Positions 31,820 to 44,100 of a stretch of DNA of 64,000 nt are shown here, piece after piece. The notes under the pieces were generated by a model. That model saw nothing but the letters and a program-made list of their open reading frames with translations. It was not told the DNA's origin and did not search any database. The position numbers and the translations under genes are program-made. How positions within the stretch are numbered: position 1 is the first letter of the stretch; every line of letters starts with the position of its first letter. The stretch spans positions 62,001-126,000 of the forward strand of contig JBBHKE010001767.1 in NCBI GenBank assembly GCA_037447655.1, written 5' to 3'. Origin of the DNA: Zygnema cylindricum. Its lineage: Eukaryota > Streptophyta > Zygnematophyceae > Zygnematales > Zygnemataceae.

Positions 31820-32570
31820 GTTTGTGGTTATTGGTTAATCCGTCTTCCGGTTTGGTGACCATTCTTTTTACTTCTCGGCATAATAAACAAGATTGTGTGT
31901 GTATACACTTCTTCAACATATTGTAACCCTCTTACAAACTACTGCCATTTGATAACAATAATAAGGAATGTCGATGTCATGGAAAAAATAGAGCCTCAAG
32001 TATTGTTCAATTGATAGAATTTGTGACATGTAGACATTGGCTTACGTCTACAGACATTGGACATCTTTGTTCTCACACCGTGGTTCACTTGAAAAAAAAT
32101 ATCAAATACAATTACTCTATACTTATATGCATGCATGCATATGAAGCTTACAGTATGCGAGAACCACATATAACGTTTCTATTTGTTTTTGCACATTTGA
32201 AATATGATCGATACAGTCATTTTCCAATACAACACCCTCGACCTTGTTCGTCTTACTGCAACGTGACCATTCAAAACTAAGCAAGGTCAATCAAATATAG
32301 GTTAAGAAAAATTAACACCATTTTAGGTTGCACTTTAAGACCCTCGCCCTCTCTAAAGTATAATGGAAGAGAGACTAGGGGAACCCTAACAAGGTTTCTA
32401 CCGTAGTCTAGTAGTTTTTAGTTCAGCATTGGCAAAGGGGCGAATGTATCGCACCACTTTTTATATATTCAGTTATCTCGCAGCAGATAGGACAAACAAG
32501 CTTTAAACTTTGAAAACGAATAGGCAACCAAAACACTTCCCAAAAATTCAAATTTGAATCGGTTGATATG
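31820..32570. other. AT-rich spacer, no gene seen
   Basis: No coding, repeat or RNA feature is recognised, apart from a short alternating ATGCATGCAT stretch near 32130. Confidence 0.4.
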
Positions 32571-32578
32571 CGTTGATA

Positions 32579-33509
32579 TTCATAGAGGTTTCATTCGTTA
32601 AAATTTTGAAAATTTTACGATTATGCATTATTTTTAGGGTTTTTTTAACTTTTCGTAAATTTCGTTTACTTTTCGTGTACGGATGGAGTGTACGGATTTA
32701 ATGTACGGATTCTTTTTTTTAAAGTTAAAAGTACACCGTGAATCGCTGTTAGAGTTGAGAAATCGATACAGTTTCCCATGCTTATAGGGTAGCCGCGAAA
32801 GTCTGTGTTCACATATTCGACGCCTGAACACGTTCTCGCGATTTTCTCTCGTCTTTTATGACTTGCAATCAAACTTGAGTACTCTTTTCCATGCGACGCA
32901 CTCAATTTCCCCTAACGACGCCTTTATCTGACACTAATTTTGTACGTCTGTACAGAATAATGAGCAGTTCTAGTACGGACCGACACATTTTGCCTCGTCT
33001 TTTTGACTTGGAATCAAATCTGAGTATGCTTTTCCGTGCGACGCACTCAATTATCCCTTTCGACGCTATTCTCTGACAATTATTTTGTACGTCTGTACGA
33101 AATAATTATAATTAGCAGTTCTAGTACGGACTGACACATTTTTACATTGCATATCTATAAATATTCGACATTAGAACAATTAACGCTAGTTAAAAAGTAC
33201 CAATGTTGATGTAAACTTTTTTTTGAGTTAAATTTGATTAACTGCAATTTTTTTACATGCGCGTGATGGGCAATGAAAAAAATAGGGATTACTCTCCTTC
33301 GTGCTAATAAAAAAACCGTTACTTTAATACATGGGCACATACTCTAAGTTGTAGTAGTACTTTTGATGAAGTTTTACGTATTTTTATTTTATAATTAAGT
33401 CAAAGTCGGTCAACGCATTTTAAAAAATGTGAAATTTTGAATAATGCGCATATGCATTCTTTTTCAAAGTTTTTTACCGTGCGCATACTACGAATGAAAC
33501 CTCTATGAA
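32579..33509. mobile_element. 931-bp element bounded by a perfect 20-bp inverted repeat
   Basis: The left end TTCATAGAGGTTTCATTCGT (32579-32598) recurs as its exact reverse complement at 33490-33509. No matching target duplication is visible. The interior holds a 147-bp tandem duplication (32844-33142) and an embedded TIR-like end near 33313-33340. It may be a non-autonomous DNA transposon of undetermined superfamily. Confidence 0.6.
32844..33142. repeat. tandem duplication of about 147 bp
   Basis: The two copies run about 32844-32990 and 32991-33142. Both contain CGACGCACTCAATT and TTTTGTACGTCTGTAC, and both end with CAGTTCTAGTACGGAC then ACACATTTT. They are diverged by scattered changes, so the duplication is not recent. 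Confidence 0.8.
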
Positions 33510-33816
33510 AAAACCCTTACTTGAACACATGGGGACACGCCCATAGGCATACTTTGAAAAGTACACCGTAAAATCTGCGCTAAAATCCAGAGTAAAGTTT
33601 CAAAGTTTCGGTTGCATGGGGAAACTCCCTAAAAAATCCTTCAGTACCCTAAAAACCAGGGAGTTTCAAAAAGTCGGCGCGGATTTGGCGAAGAATGGCG
33701 ATCGCATCCCATGGCAATTTTAGGGTTTCGTCCTTTTTGCAGGGTACGACGAGGAATTGTTTTTTTTTGCATCGTAATTTATAGTAGGTTTCGACTTTCG
33801 ACTTTCGAATAAATTA

Positions 33817-34542
33817 GGGTTTGTCTCCATGTGCCTAAGTAAGGGCTTTTTTCTGTCGTTTTCCTCTAAAACTTAGCGCCGTACCGCGTAAGTGTCAACC
33901 GTACAAAAAAATCGAAAATGGAGAAGTTCATTTTGCGTCATCATCGAATTTAAAGCGTACTACATGTCGTCGTCTTGTGTTCTTCGACCCACGGCCACGC
34001 CAAAAAACGTCATCTTCAAACTTTTCTTTAAAAAACATGCGCAATGTTTTGGAAAACAAAGTATTTCTGGTAAAGAAATAATAACACGTATTCACACGTG
34101 TTGAAATTTTTATAAAAAAAATCAAATGAATTTAAGTGACGACGAAAAATACACAATTCGGTGAGTTTTGTCCGTTTGCGTCCATGAAAGTACAGAATTT
34201 GTTTCGTTTTGTCAGGTTTCGTTCAATACGGATTTTTTTCCATTTCAGGGGATCTGAAGATTCCGATGCCATTTCACGAAAACGTGAGAAATCTCTGAGG
34301 GCGCCACATCAACTCGCACTCGCCGCCTCTCACCGTACAATTATGCGACATCACGAACAATTTGTAAAATCACAGATTGTAGACGCTGGCAGCCGTCACG
34401 GGCATGTCAGCGTATACAATCGTCACACTCTTAAGTTTTAATTCCGTTTTTACACATAGGGACACTTGAAATCCGGGTTCGCCGGATCTGCGCTAAAAAA
34501 CAAAGTAATTTCTCTAAGTTACAAGTACATGGAGACGCACCC
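33817..34542. mobile_element. Harbinger-like MITE, TTA flanks
   Basis: The left terminus GGGTTTGTCTCCATGT (33817) and right terminus ACATGGAGACGCACCC (ending 34542) match at 14 of 16 positions when inverted. TTA lies at 33814-33816 and 34543-34545. Interior landmarks CGACCCACGGCCACG and TCTACAATC are shared with other copies. No open transposase is present. Confidence 0.75.
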
Positions 34543-34545
34543 TTA

Positions 34546-35326
34546 GGGTATTTTCGCATGTGCTAAAGTTACAGTTATTTTCTGTCGTTTTCTTCCATAA
34601 CTTAGAAAAAAACGAGAAATTTCGCAGCCGTACAAAAAAATAGAAATTGCCACCGTACAAGTTGCGTTACCCCAAAACTTTATACGTACAGTGGTTTGTC
34701 GTCTAACGTGATACAATTTGTCGTTTAGCGCATTTCGACCCACTTTCGCGTCCTTTTAACACATGTTCAAACTTTACATCAAATCACCTCGCGAGGTGAT
34801 TATAAATAAAGTCCAATTCGGTAAGCGAATAGGCAGACACTGTCGCACGTGACTGCAGTTTTTTACAATTTTTGTGCGCGGAGCCTGTGCATACTGTTTT
34901 CCGTACGCTGGTTTCCGTACAGGGGACGTCTCTTTCAAAAACACGTGTCTTCACACATACCGCGAATGAATAAAACTGGCCACCTGTCGGCAAGTGGGAA
35001 GACGATAAACGAAACCGCAAATTCTGTGCGACAGCGAAACGTATTTCAGGGTTTCGACACGTCTACAATGTGGCGTACGGACACATGAAGTCACAAAAAT
35101 TGTACAGCGTGCGGAGAAACGCCTCAAATTGAAGGCGAGTGGAAGTTTAGCCTCATTTAATGTACCACTTCCATCTGTCACAATTCTTCGTACACGTCTA
35201 CGTAAGTCACTTTTTTAAGTTACGAGTTATTTGCGTTTACATCCGAATGCTCTGAAATCTGTACGGAGAATTTTCGCTAAAAAACAAAGTAGCAAGACTA
35301 AGTTTCGGTTACATGCGAAAATACCC
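34546..35326. mobile_element. Harbinger-like MITE, perfect 16-bp termini, shares one TTA with its neighbour
   Basis: The left terminus GGGTATTTTCGCATGT and right terminus ACATGCGAAAATACCC are perfect inverted repeats, 781 bp apart end to end. TTA flanks both sides (34543-34545 and 35327-35329). The left TTA also serves as the right flank of the element at 33817-34542, so the two insertions abut. Confidence 0.85.
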
Positions 35327-35460
35327 TTACTGTACGAAATGAATCGAACTAAACGATAAAAGTTTTTACACACAAAGTACACTTTTGTTCTACGGTTAAT
35401 GGGCCAAACGGGCCGGCCAGCAACCTGGGAGGCGTAACAAACATAATACGACAAAATGTC

Positions 35461-35548
35461 CGTTGTAACGGAGAGCCCTTCGTTAAGCTTGTCGCATGCA
35501 ATTAACTGATAATCTATATAGAATAACAGGAAGGCTCTCCGTTACAAA
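35461..35548. repeat. short palindromic element, about 88 bp
   Basis: TTGTAACGGAGAGCC near 35464 is inverted as GGCTCTCCGTTACAA near 35533-35547, with a spacer of about 55 bp. It could fold as one hairpin and may be a miniature TIR element. A related half site (CGCTCTCCGTTAAATG) lies near 40011. Confidence 0.7.
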
Positions 35549-35559
35549 TGGGTATTTTG

Positions 35560-36580
35560 TCTTTAGTCCAACATTTCGTCTTTCGTCAACGAATAGTACA
35601 GTACTTTAACTTGTGAACCATTCGCCACGTCAGCAGAATAGCATCGGACATCGGATACGTCACACCAATGCGCACCTTTTATCGCCACGATGCGATGCGA
35701 TAAGCATCACTACAGTACAGAACCATTTGAAGCTTTTTTGTTTTTACCAAAATGACAGATAAAATGAGATGGTATGGTACTCACGAGCAAAACGTGTCCT
35801 CGTCTTTGAGCCCAGGTTTTCAAAGCTTTTCTGTATCTTATCTGTGACTGGCTTGTTGTACAGCAAACTCCAAAGGCGATTTTGACTTTTTGTCTTTAAT
35901 CATATAGGGTTGAATTTTCATCAATCATTTGGAAGAGAAAACGTCACTGTGCTATGCTCGATTCCCCAATATTTTTGTCGTATCATTGGAAAACCTGTAC
36001 ATGCTGCCGGGCGACAGACGACCAGACGGTGCTCAGTTGTCGCTTTGTGAAAAGCTGAACTTTATAATGAAACATCTTGGAGCGTTAGAGTTTGTCGCTT
36101 AGTGAAGTACCAAAATGTAATAATATAATGTCGTACCAATCAGATAGTTTTCAGTTTAGGCATCCTCAACTTGTAGCGTGACAGTCACTAGAAGGTACTG
36201 TACTGTACGGTCCTTTTTAAACAGGTGAAGAATCTTAGCCTACAGCTGAAAAAAGTCCGATCCTGACAAGAACGATCACATTTTTCGTACATAATCTGAT
36301 ATCCTTTAGATTTGCCACGTAGCACGTGTCAAATGATGTATAGTAACTTTACAAACATTGTACGGACCCGCGAAATATTTTTCCAAAAAAGGCCGTATCC
36401 TGGACATTCTCAAATCCAGAAATTATCTTTCACTTTGCGTAAACTATTTCCTGACAAAAACGTAGAAGATCCTAAAATCCAAACGTAACCAAGTCTTTGT
36501 AGCAGTTAGAAAATCCAGACCAATTAACTGCCACCGACACCCGTTATACTACTGTACCGGCCACCACCGTCCACACGTTC
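35560..36580. other. upstream region of the GDSL gene
   Basis: No gene is recognised. It is AT-rich with many GTAC words. The proximal 200 bp is presumably the GDSL promoter. Confidence 0.45.
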
Positions 36581-36582
36581 CC

Positions 36583-36590
36583 TATATAAA
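36583..36590 (+). promoter_or_regulatory. TATA box of the GDSL gene
   Basis: TATATAAA lies 82 bp before the ATG at 36672. It is a canonical plant TATA box and leaves room for a short 5' UTR. Confidence 0.7.
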
Positions 36591-36671
36591 TTGCGCTCCT
36601 ACACTCCTGTTCTCCATTCTCCATTCCCGTCAATCTGAATTTCACCTGTCTTGCGTTCAAGTTCTCGCAAA

Positions 36672-38188
36672 ATGAATCCTCCAGCTATCCTCCTCCTCTT
36701 ACCGGCCGTCACTTTGATAGGCGCATTTCTCTCACCTGCCGCTGCCGGCCGTCCTTTTGCCGGCAAATTTGGAGTTCCTGCAGTATTCGTTTTCGGCGAC
36801 TCCACGACGGACGCCGGCAACAACAACTACATCGCGAATCCGATCTACTCTGCCAACATGCCTCCCAACGGCCAGGATTTCATCCCGGCTAGCGGACGGT
36901 TCACAAACGGCAAACTGATCGTCGACTACTTATGTAATGATTACTTATGTTTCCGCACATTTTTAACCCCCCCACGCGTAAAGAACGCACAGTTACAAAT
37001 TTTTAACGCTAAAAATATGCAACATATTTATGTACAGTTCCTGCATGTAGGCCATTCGTACTTAAATATTTCAAACCGTACATTAAACTTATTTTGTTAT
37101 AAACTTTTTTTTTTTTTTCGTCCAGAAAGACTTACGCTCTGCCTTGTGACTGGTGCGCCACGTGTCTCCAGGCGATTATTTGGGGCTGCCCTCGGCTCCC
37201 CCTTTTTTGCAGCCCGGCGCCGATTTCAGAAACGGAATAAATTTTGCCTCGGGAGGCGCCGGAGTGCTGAACGCCACACGTGCGGGCCGTACGATTCCAT
37301 TTGAAGTACAGCAGGACAATTTCAACAAAGTGTACAACAACCCGTCCGCGTACGGCCTCACTTCCGAGGTTATTTTCCCCCTGCCCGCGCCTCTCTCTCC
37401 TTCTCCCTCGCCTCTCTTCCTCGCCCTCTACCTCGCGCTCTCTCAACAATTTTAGAAACGTGTATTTTATATTTTATTTTGCAGACTATCGAAAACGCGC
37501 TATACTATATTTCTATTTCTGCCAATGACTACATTGTGTACATTACGTCGCCGGAAATTCAGGCTGTTGTCCCTTTCGAAGAATACAAAATGCAAGTCGT
37601 TCGAAATATCACCAAAGCCGTAAAGGTAACCCTAAATCATGTCTTCGCGTTTCTATTTTTTTTAGTTGTTTTTTTTTCCGTTTTTTTTTTTTAAGCCAAA
37701 TTTTGTTTTTTATTGCTATTCCTTTAAAGTCCTCAACATTAATAAGGGTTTTCGACATAGAAAACCTAGAAGAAAAGATAACCTTAATGCTCAGTTGCGT
37801 CAAATTTTTCAAGCAGCCGTCGTCAATTTATCAAATTTTAAACCTTTCTTTTGTGCCCGTCGTCGTTTTTCAGAACATGTACGAGAAAGGTGTACGGAAA
37901 TTTGTCGTACAGGGAATCCCCGCCCTGGGATGCGCTCCGGCGATTTCTTTGGCGTTTAATGCGCAACCGACGGGAATCTGCAATCCGTACGTTCAGGGAA
38001 TCATGGAATCTCACAACGCGGCTCTCCAGCCCGCGCTAGCGAAAATTTCGGCGACGTTGCCGCAGATTCGTTTGTCGTTTTCGCTCGCATTTTTTCAAAT
38101 TCAGCTGGGAGCCGCGGAAGATCCTAAGCAATACGGTGCGTACGGAAAAACAATCCTTGCCACAGTACTAGATGTGCCTGAGACATAG
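36672..38188 (+). CDS. GDSL-type esterase/lipase, four visible exons, C-terminal catalytic block missing
   Basis: Exons 36672-36933, 37172-37368, 37485-37625 and 37874-38188 join in phase to 304 residues. Residues 1-25 form a signal peptide (hydrophobic ILLLLPAVTLIGAFL, SPAAA before the cut), so the product is probably secreted. Block I is FVFGDSTTDAGNN with nucleophile Ser44 (GDST rather than GDSL). Block II is GRFTNGKLIVDYL. Block III reads ISISANDY, keeping the Asn (about 167) but with Ser where the oxyanion Gly usually sits. Families of this type hydrolyse esters of lipids, cutin or cell-wall acetyl groups. The family norm is about 350-380 residues ending in block V with the catalytic DxxH. 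Here the frame ends AYGKTILATVLDVPET, and no block V exon is seen before 41 kb. The start ATG fits the signal peptide and TATA position. Confidence 0.8.
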
Positions 38189-38199
38189 TTTTGTAATTT

Positions 38200-41010
38200 T
38201 TGTAGGCGGGGAAAATAGCGTGGACTTGGTTCAATTGGGTGATAAAAATGTGGTAGTTTAAGCGGTAGCCATTATGGGAATACCGTTATTAGTGTTGCCT
38301 TCGCCCGGTTGAATCAAATAAAAAAGTTTAAACGATTAAATATGATGTTAATGAATCGTTTGGACGCTTAAAATTTTCGGGAATTTTAATGATATATTGT
38401 GATTATTATTATTATTTTTATTTGTTTTTCTTTATTATCTTTAATTCTTTACACAAGAATGGAAAAATCAATGCATCCACTAGGAGTTAAAAATAAAACT
38501 TGAATTTCTGGTGATTATATCAAATATGAGATAGGTTTCTCAAATAGGCAAAGCGCGTGGAAATTGCCAAAAAGGCAGTCCTATAGGGAAGGCATCATCG
38601 GCCATGGACATCATTCATGGACAAATGGTTGAAAAGGTAAATGTCTACAAATGTCATATAAAATTATGCGACGTCATTGACAATTTTTGAACAATCGAGT
38701 GCGTCATCACAAATTGTAGACGTTGACAACTGTCATCGGCATTGTCTACGCATACAACCGTCACACACTTAAGTAACATATTTTTTTGTTACACATAGGG
38801 ACACTTGATATCCGAGTCCGCCGGATATGCGCTAAAATACAAAGTAATTCCCATAAGTTTCAAGTAAATGGAGACGCACCCTTATAGCAATACACGGTTG
38901 TACCGCGGACCTTGGTTTGGCGTAAGTTCGTAGGACGTCATTTCAGATTATACATTGACTAACAAACCTTAAAATCGATGGTGCAAACTGAGCTTGAAAC
39001 AGTTGACTTAAACTCACACCAAGTTCGTGCCAGGTGTGTACGAATTTTGTACATCTTTTACCAAGCTTTAGCCTTCACGCTAATTAAAAGTATTGTAGCT
39101 TCCGTCCTTTTCCTTTCTTCTTTAAAGTCGGATATTAAAAACAACAAATTTCATGGAGAAACAATGTAGCATGGTTGACCGGGGTACTTTAAACGAAGAG
39201 TTGTTATTAGTGTTTTGTATCGTAAAATTTCACGCTAAGTTGTTATCACGCTAAATTGTTATCGCGCCAAATTCGATTTTCAATATATTGAACGGTCAGC
39301 GGTCCCGATCTATAGTTTCAGGATATACAAAAATGATTGTGATATATTGCGTGGGAGGTGGTGGTCCCTAAATCTGTATTACGTAAATAATGTACTACAT
39401 TTCGTACGGAAAATACCCCCTTTCCCCGCCTGAAGAGCCGCGCGGCGCGGGGGGTGTCTGGGAGCCTTTTGAAATTTGTTGGGCACACCCAACTTACGGA
39501 GGTATGATAGTTATCAACCCGATAACTGATGGCGATATATGGCATTTTCATTGCGATATTAGCTTTGTCTAGCCTTAGATTAGCCAGACGATATATCGGT
39601 TATTGGTGCGTCAAAAAGGTACCTATCGAATATCAGAAAAAGGCTCTTGATAGACAACTCTACTGTACTGTACTTGTTTTGTACAGTTTGTTTGACCTTT
39701 TACTTTTCTTACCATGCCCGAACCTCGTCTTTCGTGGCATGGCATCACGGGTCAAACTCTTCGAGCGGCAAAACCCACACCTTGGATCAAAAGTGCGAAA
39801 ACGCATGCAAACCCTATACGGCAAAATCCATACCATAGTTCAAAACCATAGTTGTTCAAAACGTATTCTACGCACGATTCGAACACGCGTACAATACGTA
39901 GAAACTGGAGAGGTCGTTTTGAAAAAATCGTAAAAAATGTTAATGTTTTTTTTCCGTACAAATTCGTACATGTTAAAAAAAATTGAATTGAACATGTACC
40001 GCAGTTTGTACGCTCTCCGTTAAATGAGTAGTAAAAATAAATATGCATTGATATTACTAACACACCTCATGCGTGCTTGGAAAATCTACATCAACTGGTT
40101 AAGGACAAGTTCATCAGTGAATAATCGTCCACGTGTACAAGCGCAGGTTTAAATCTTTTAAATGTTTGCTTTTTGTCATAATCATTTTGCTGTGGCGTCG
40201 GTAATGGCGTCTTCCTTGAATTTTCGCATTCAACTGTTGAAGTATTTATGGCGGTTTCTTTTCGAAAATTTGAAGAAGACGCCCGTATACACTTTGAACT
40301 TACGGCGCTCAAATAGTGTGACGCCGCAACGTCTCTATTTGGAAATGTCCGTAGACGTCACGATATTTTCCCTTACATTCCGTGTACATTCTCTTCAGTT
40401 TACTGAACAGAAAGTACAGGAAAATGCTTCGAATCTTTTCCGTACAGCTGCCGTAAATATTCGTACAGTTACCGTAATATGTCTATTGGTTTCCGTAAAC
40501 TTCCAGTTTCAGTTTACAGTAGACTTTTTTTGCGATTTTTTGTAAGTCACGTACAATACGTAGAAACTGGAAAAAAGGAAAAAAACGCGCGTATTGAACA
40601 ACTAGGGTGTGATCCAATCCTCTTGAGATTGTACGCTTTAGAAAAACATGCAAGACTATTGGAGAAAAAAAAAAACATTTTTTTTTTTGAAGTCCTCACA
40701 ACGCATTCCAAAATTCGTTTAAATGAGAAATTTCTTTCATAGAATAGAAAAGCAAAACACCAGGGAGTTAGAGGAGGTGGCAAAAAAGTTGTCAGATTTT
40801 TAATTTCTAGACCGACAATTCATTGTTAGTTGACAAACTATCTAACTGGCAACAAATGATTATTACCCTGATGTTGGTTAAACTTCAAACTGAATATCAT
40901 TTCTTAAGACTTAAAACTACCTTGTATTTACAAAACTGTTTTCTGTTTCTGTTTCCGTTTCCGTTTCCGTTTCCGTAGCAGGAGCAATAAAAACCACTCA
41001 CAACTTTTGG
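38200..41010. other. intergenic stretch with MITE fragment and simple repeats
   Basis: It holds a right-end fragment of a Harbinger-like MITE (about 38640-38881, ending ATGGAGACGCACCC then TTA), a GTTTCC hexamer run (40941-40977), and a repeated ACGTACAATACGTAGAAACT near 39890 and 40548. Many GTAC words occur. Open frames on both strands have no recognised domain. Confidence 0.5.
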
Positions 41011-41148
41011 TTTTTTTTTTTTTTATTAATTATTGTGAGAGTGCAGAGTCTGACGTTGTAAGCTAACTGCCGTTTTAAAACTTTAATCATTTGTTTTTCA
41101 AAAAACTAAGTCTTAATTTTCTCTCAAAAACGAATCCAATTTTTTTTA

Positions 41149-44100
41149 TCAACTTGTCTCTTGTGCTTTATAAGCTAATTCATCGGCTCGACGAATCAAC
41201 TCAGAAATTTTCGGATGTGTCGGTGAATACGGATGTAGTAGTCTGAGTGTTGCCCCGGCATGAGCAAGTTCCTTTATTTCAATCCCAGTTTCTCCCTTTT
41301 TCCAGTCCAAATTCTCTCTCCTCCTGTACAAAACTGGTAGGGCGGTGCCCGAAGGATTCGGTGACGACGCTTGCAAGTATATCCCATTTTTGAGAAGAAG
41401 GTAGTTATTGACTCGAGCATTTACAGCCCCGTTTTGTTTAAACTGAAACAACCTGACATAAGTTGCTTTTATGGACTCCGTGAGTTTTACTACCGCACCA
41501 AGGACTTCTGCCGCTTCCCTCAAAGCATCTTCCTCACCAGCTTGAAAAAAACCATCCCTTTGTATAAGAAGAACATCACCTTCTTTAACTTGTCCTTGTC
41601 GAAAAGATTCCACAAGAAACTTGTGACTGAGTGTTTCTCCCTCCATGCTTTGTATCCGGCTTACATCCGCATCAATTAGTGTCCCATCCGCATTTGAAAA
41701 CTGGATGTATGCCGCCATATTTGTGGTGCCTCTCCCACTTACCTTCTGGCCTCGATGGACGTCAAGTCCCACAATCTTGGTCACATAAGGAAGGCTTGGG
41801 TCAAGAGTGACCACCGTTTTACCCAATTCCGAGAGGAGTTTATGCGAGAGGACTTGCAATATAAGAGGGTTTGATCTCGTGACTGTTGATTCCATGACAA
41901 AGAGGGTCTTCGCTCTCTCGTTATTGGCGGCCATATTGAAAAGAGTCCAGACCTCTGTGATTCCTTTGGGAAATGTGGAAATAGCTATCACGACTCTACC
42001 CCTCTCCTTCGCATTTTTTACGTAATTATTCATGTCCATATGGAACTTGGTCCAGGTGGCATCTACGCCCAATGAAATTACATGACTATCTACAATCTCT
42101 ACTGACTCTATGTCCCCTTTGTAACGCTCTAGTTCTTTCACAAAGCTTTTCGCCATTGGCATCGCAGACCTTTCAAGTCCTTCCTCTTCGAAACGTTTGC
42201 AGAGGTATAGGATGGAAAGCTTGAGGTTGAAAGGTTTGTCACTTCCTCGATCATATACTCCCTTCAGAACTGCTTCGTTCCTGGCTGACCAAGGCTTCTC
42301 AGCACTCACTTTACTGCCATTGCCATACACCAAATACTGATTTGACAGATCAACATATCCAAAACAGTCTTTGTCCCACGAAGAATTCAATGGAAAAGCC
42401 CGAACAATCTTTTTCTTAGATATGTATTCTGCAAGTTTTGCAGTCAGTTGATACCGATTATTTGCAGACAGTTTTGCCTTGGACTGCGAATGTCCATAGG
42501 GCACTTGCATTCGCTCGAAAAAAAGGGAATTTTTGGACGAAACGGAAATGAACAACGACCGTGCCGGATAGTTGTATGGAGCGCTCTTGCCACGGTGCCG
42601 AACTCGGACAACATAGTCATCACCCTTTTTCGACATTTGCCAAGCTTGTTTTAAAGCCGGTGTTGTAGCCTGCTTAAATCCCTGTTTTATGCTTTGTTCC
42701 GTCATGGTAACAGGATTGCCCGCTATCTCACCTGATAACCAATCGAGATTCCAACAACCAACTTGCAACCCATCCATGTCAAAAGTCTTATTACCCCTTT
42801 CTTTTATAAACTCCTGTAAGGACTTTCTGAACAAAATTTTAGAATGCGTTCCGATGACAATCCCGGGTCGATTCCTATAATCCACTATTCCTTGAAGAGC
42901 AGCATAACGAGCCACTGTTAAATCAATTTGCTTCTGATCTTTCATCACCAAAACTTGTGTAACATGATCTTTCCAACCTGGCAACTGTTCTATAAAAATG
43001 GCAGTCAACATTGCCTTAACATTTGGACATGGCAAGACCTCGATTCCTGGCCTTTGTTCGCAGAATCGGATGCTCTCCACTAACCGTAGAAGTAAAGCTG
43101 TTGCACTGTCTCCCTCAGAATAACTATCTAAAATAGCCAGGACTGTTGCTTCTGGGAGAGGCTCTTCTGAGGACATATAGACAAGCTTCCTATGAAACCG
43201 ATCAAACAACCAGGAAAGATTGGTTCGTTGTCTTAGAATAAATGCGGCAGGATTTGCCAACTCGACAACCCCGCCTGATATTCCCGAGGGGTTCACAATC
43301 ACATCGTAGTAGTGGTACCGCATAGGTTCGAAAAACTCTGTCAAAAAAAAAAGGATGCATACATAAGTATCATTGGCCTCGCCTGCTAAACTGCCAAGGT
43401 CACACACTTATATGTAAGAATTGAGTGAAATTTGGTGACCATAAATGTTTTCAGCAGCACCGTTCAACGGAAAGAAAGCTTGAAATGTAAGTCTTGCGAA
43501 TGAAAATTTCATGGTTGGACTGGAAAGTCGCCTCTGAAAAATTTGACCCAAGGGCATAGTGAAATAAAATCGTTCCTGTTCCTCTCCTCCACCAACGAAT
43601 AATTGTGGGAGTGAATGCTGAAACGCTAAAAAAAAACTGCTTTATTTCAAGAGGAGCTTGGAGCAATTTCACACCACCAGCCATCAAAGTCGAGGATCAG
43701 TGTGATTCCTTAATACTCAGCAACTGTGGACAATTTGGACACATATTTCATGACATATTCGCGTTATTCAATAGCAACAATGAGGAAACCTTTGATTTGC
43801 ATTTTTTATAAAATTGAACTCCTCAACTACAAAAAAGTTAAATGGTTCACAAGATGCACACCGCCAAGAAAGGGCAAAGCAATCAGGACACCGGGGGCAC
43901 AAATTTTCCACTGAAGCATGTTTATGGTAGCAACTTATTGAATTTAAGAGCAGTAAACAAATAGTCTTAGCGATGCAAGAAAGTTTAAAATCAACATTTG
44001 GAGATATTGTGTAGTACAATTAACAAGTCAAGTTTAACTTCTGATCTGACTTACTCTCCTCGATGGGATAGACATTTGTTCCGACAGTGGACGTCACTTG

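Noticed and set aside
41011-43407. Argonaute as an intronless processed retrocopy with poly(A) tail
   Set aside because: A phase-compatible upstream exon and a T-rich acceptor are present; the short A-run after the stop is not a clear tail and no flanking duplication is seen.
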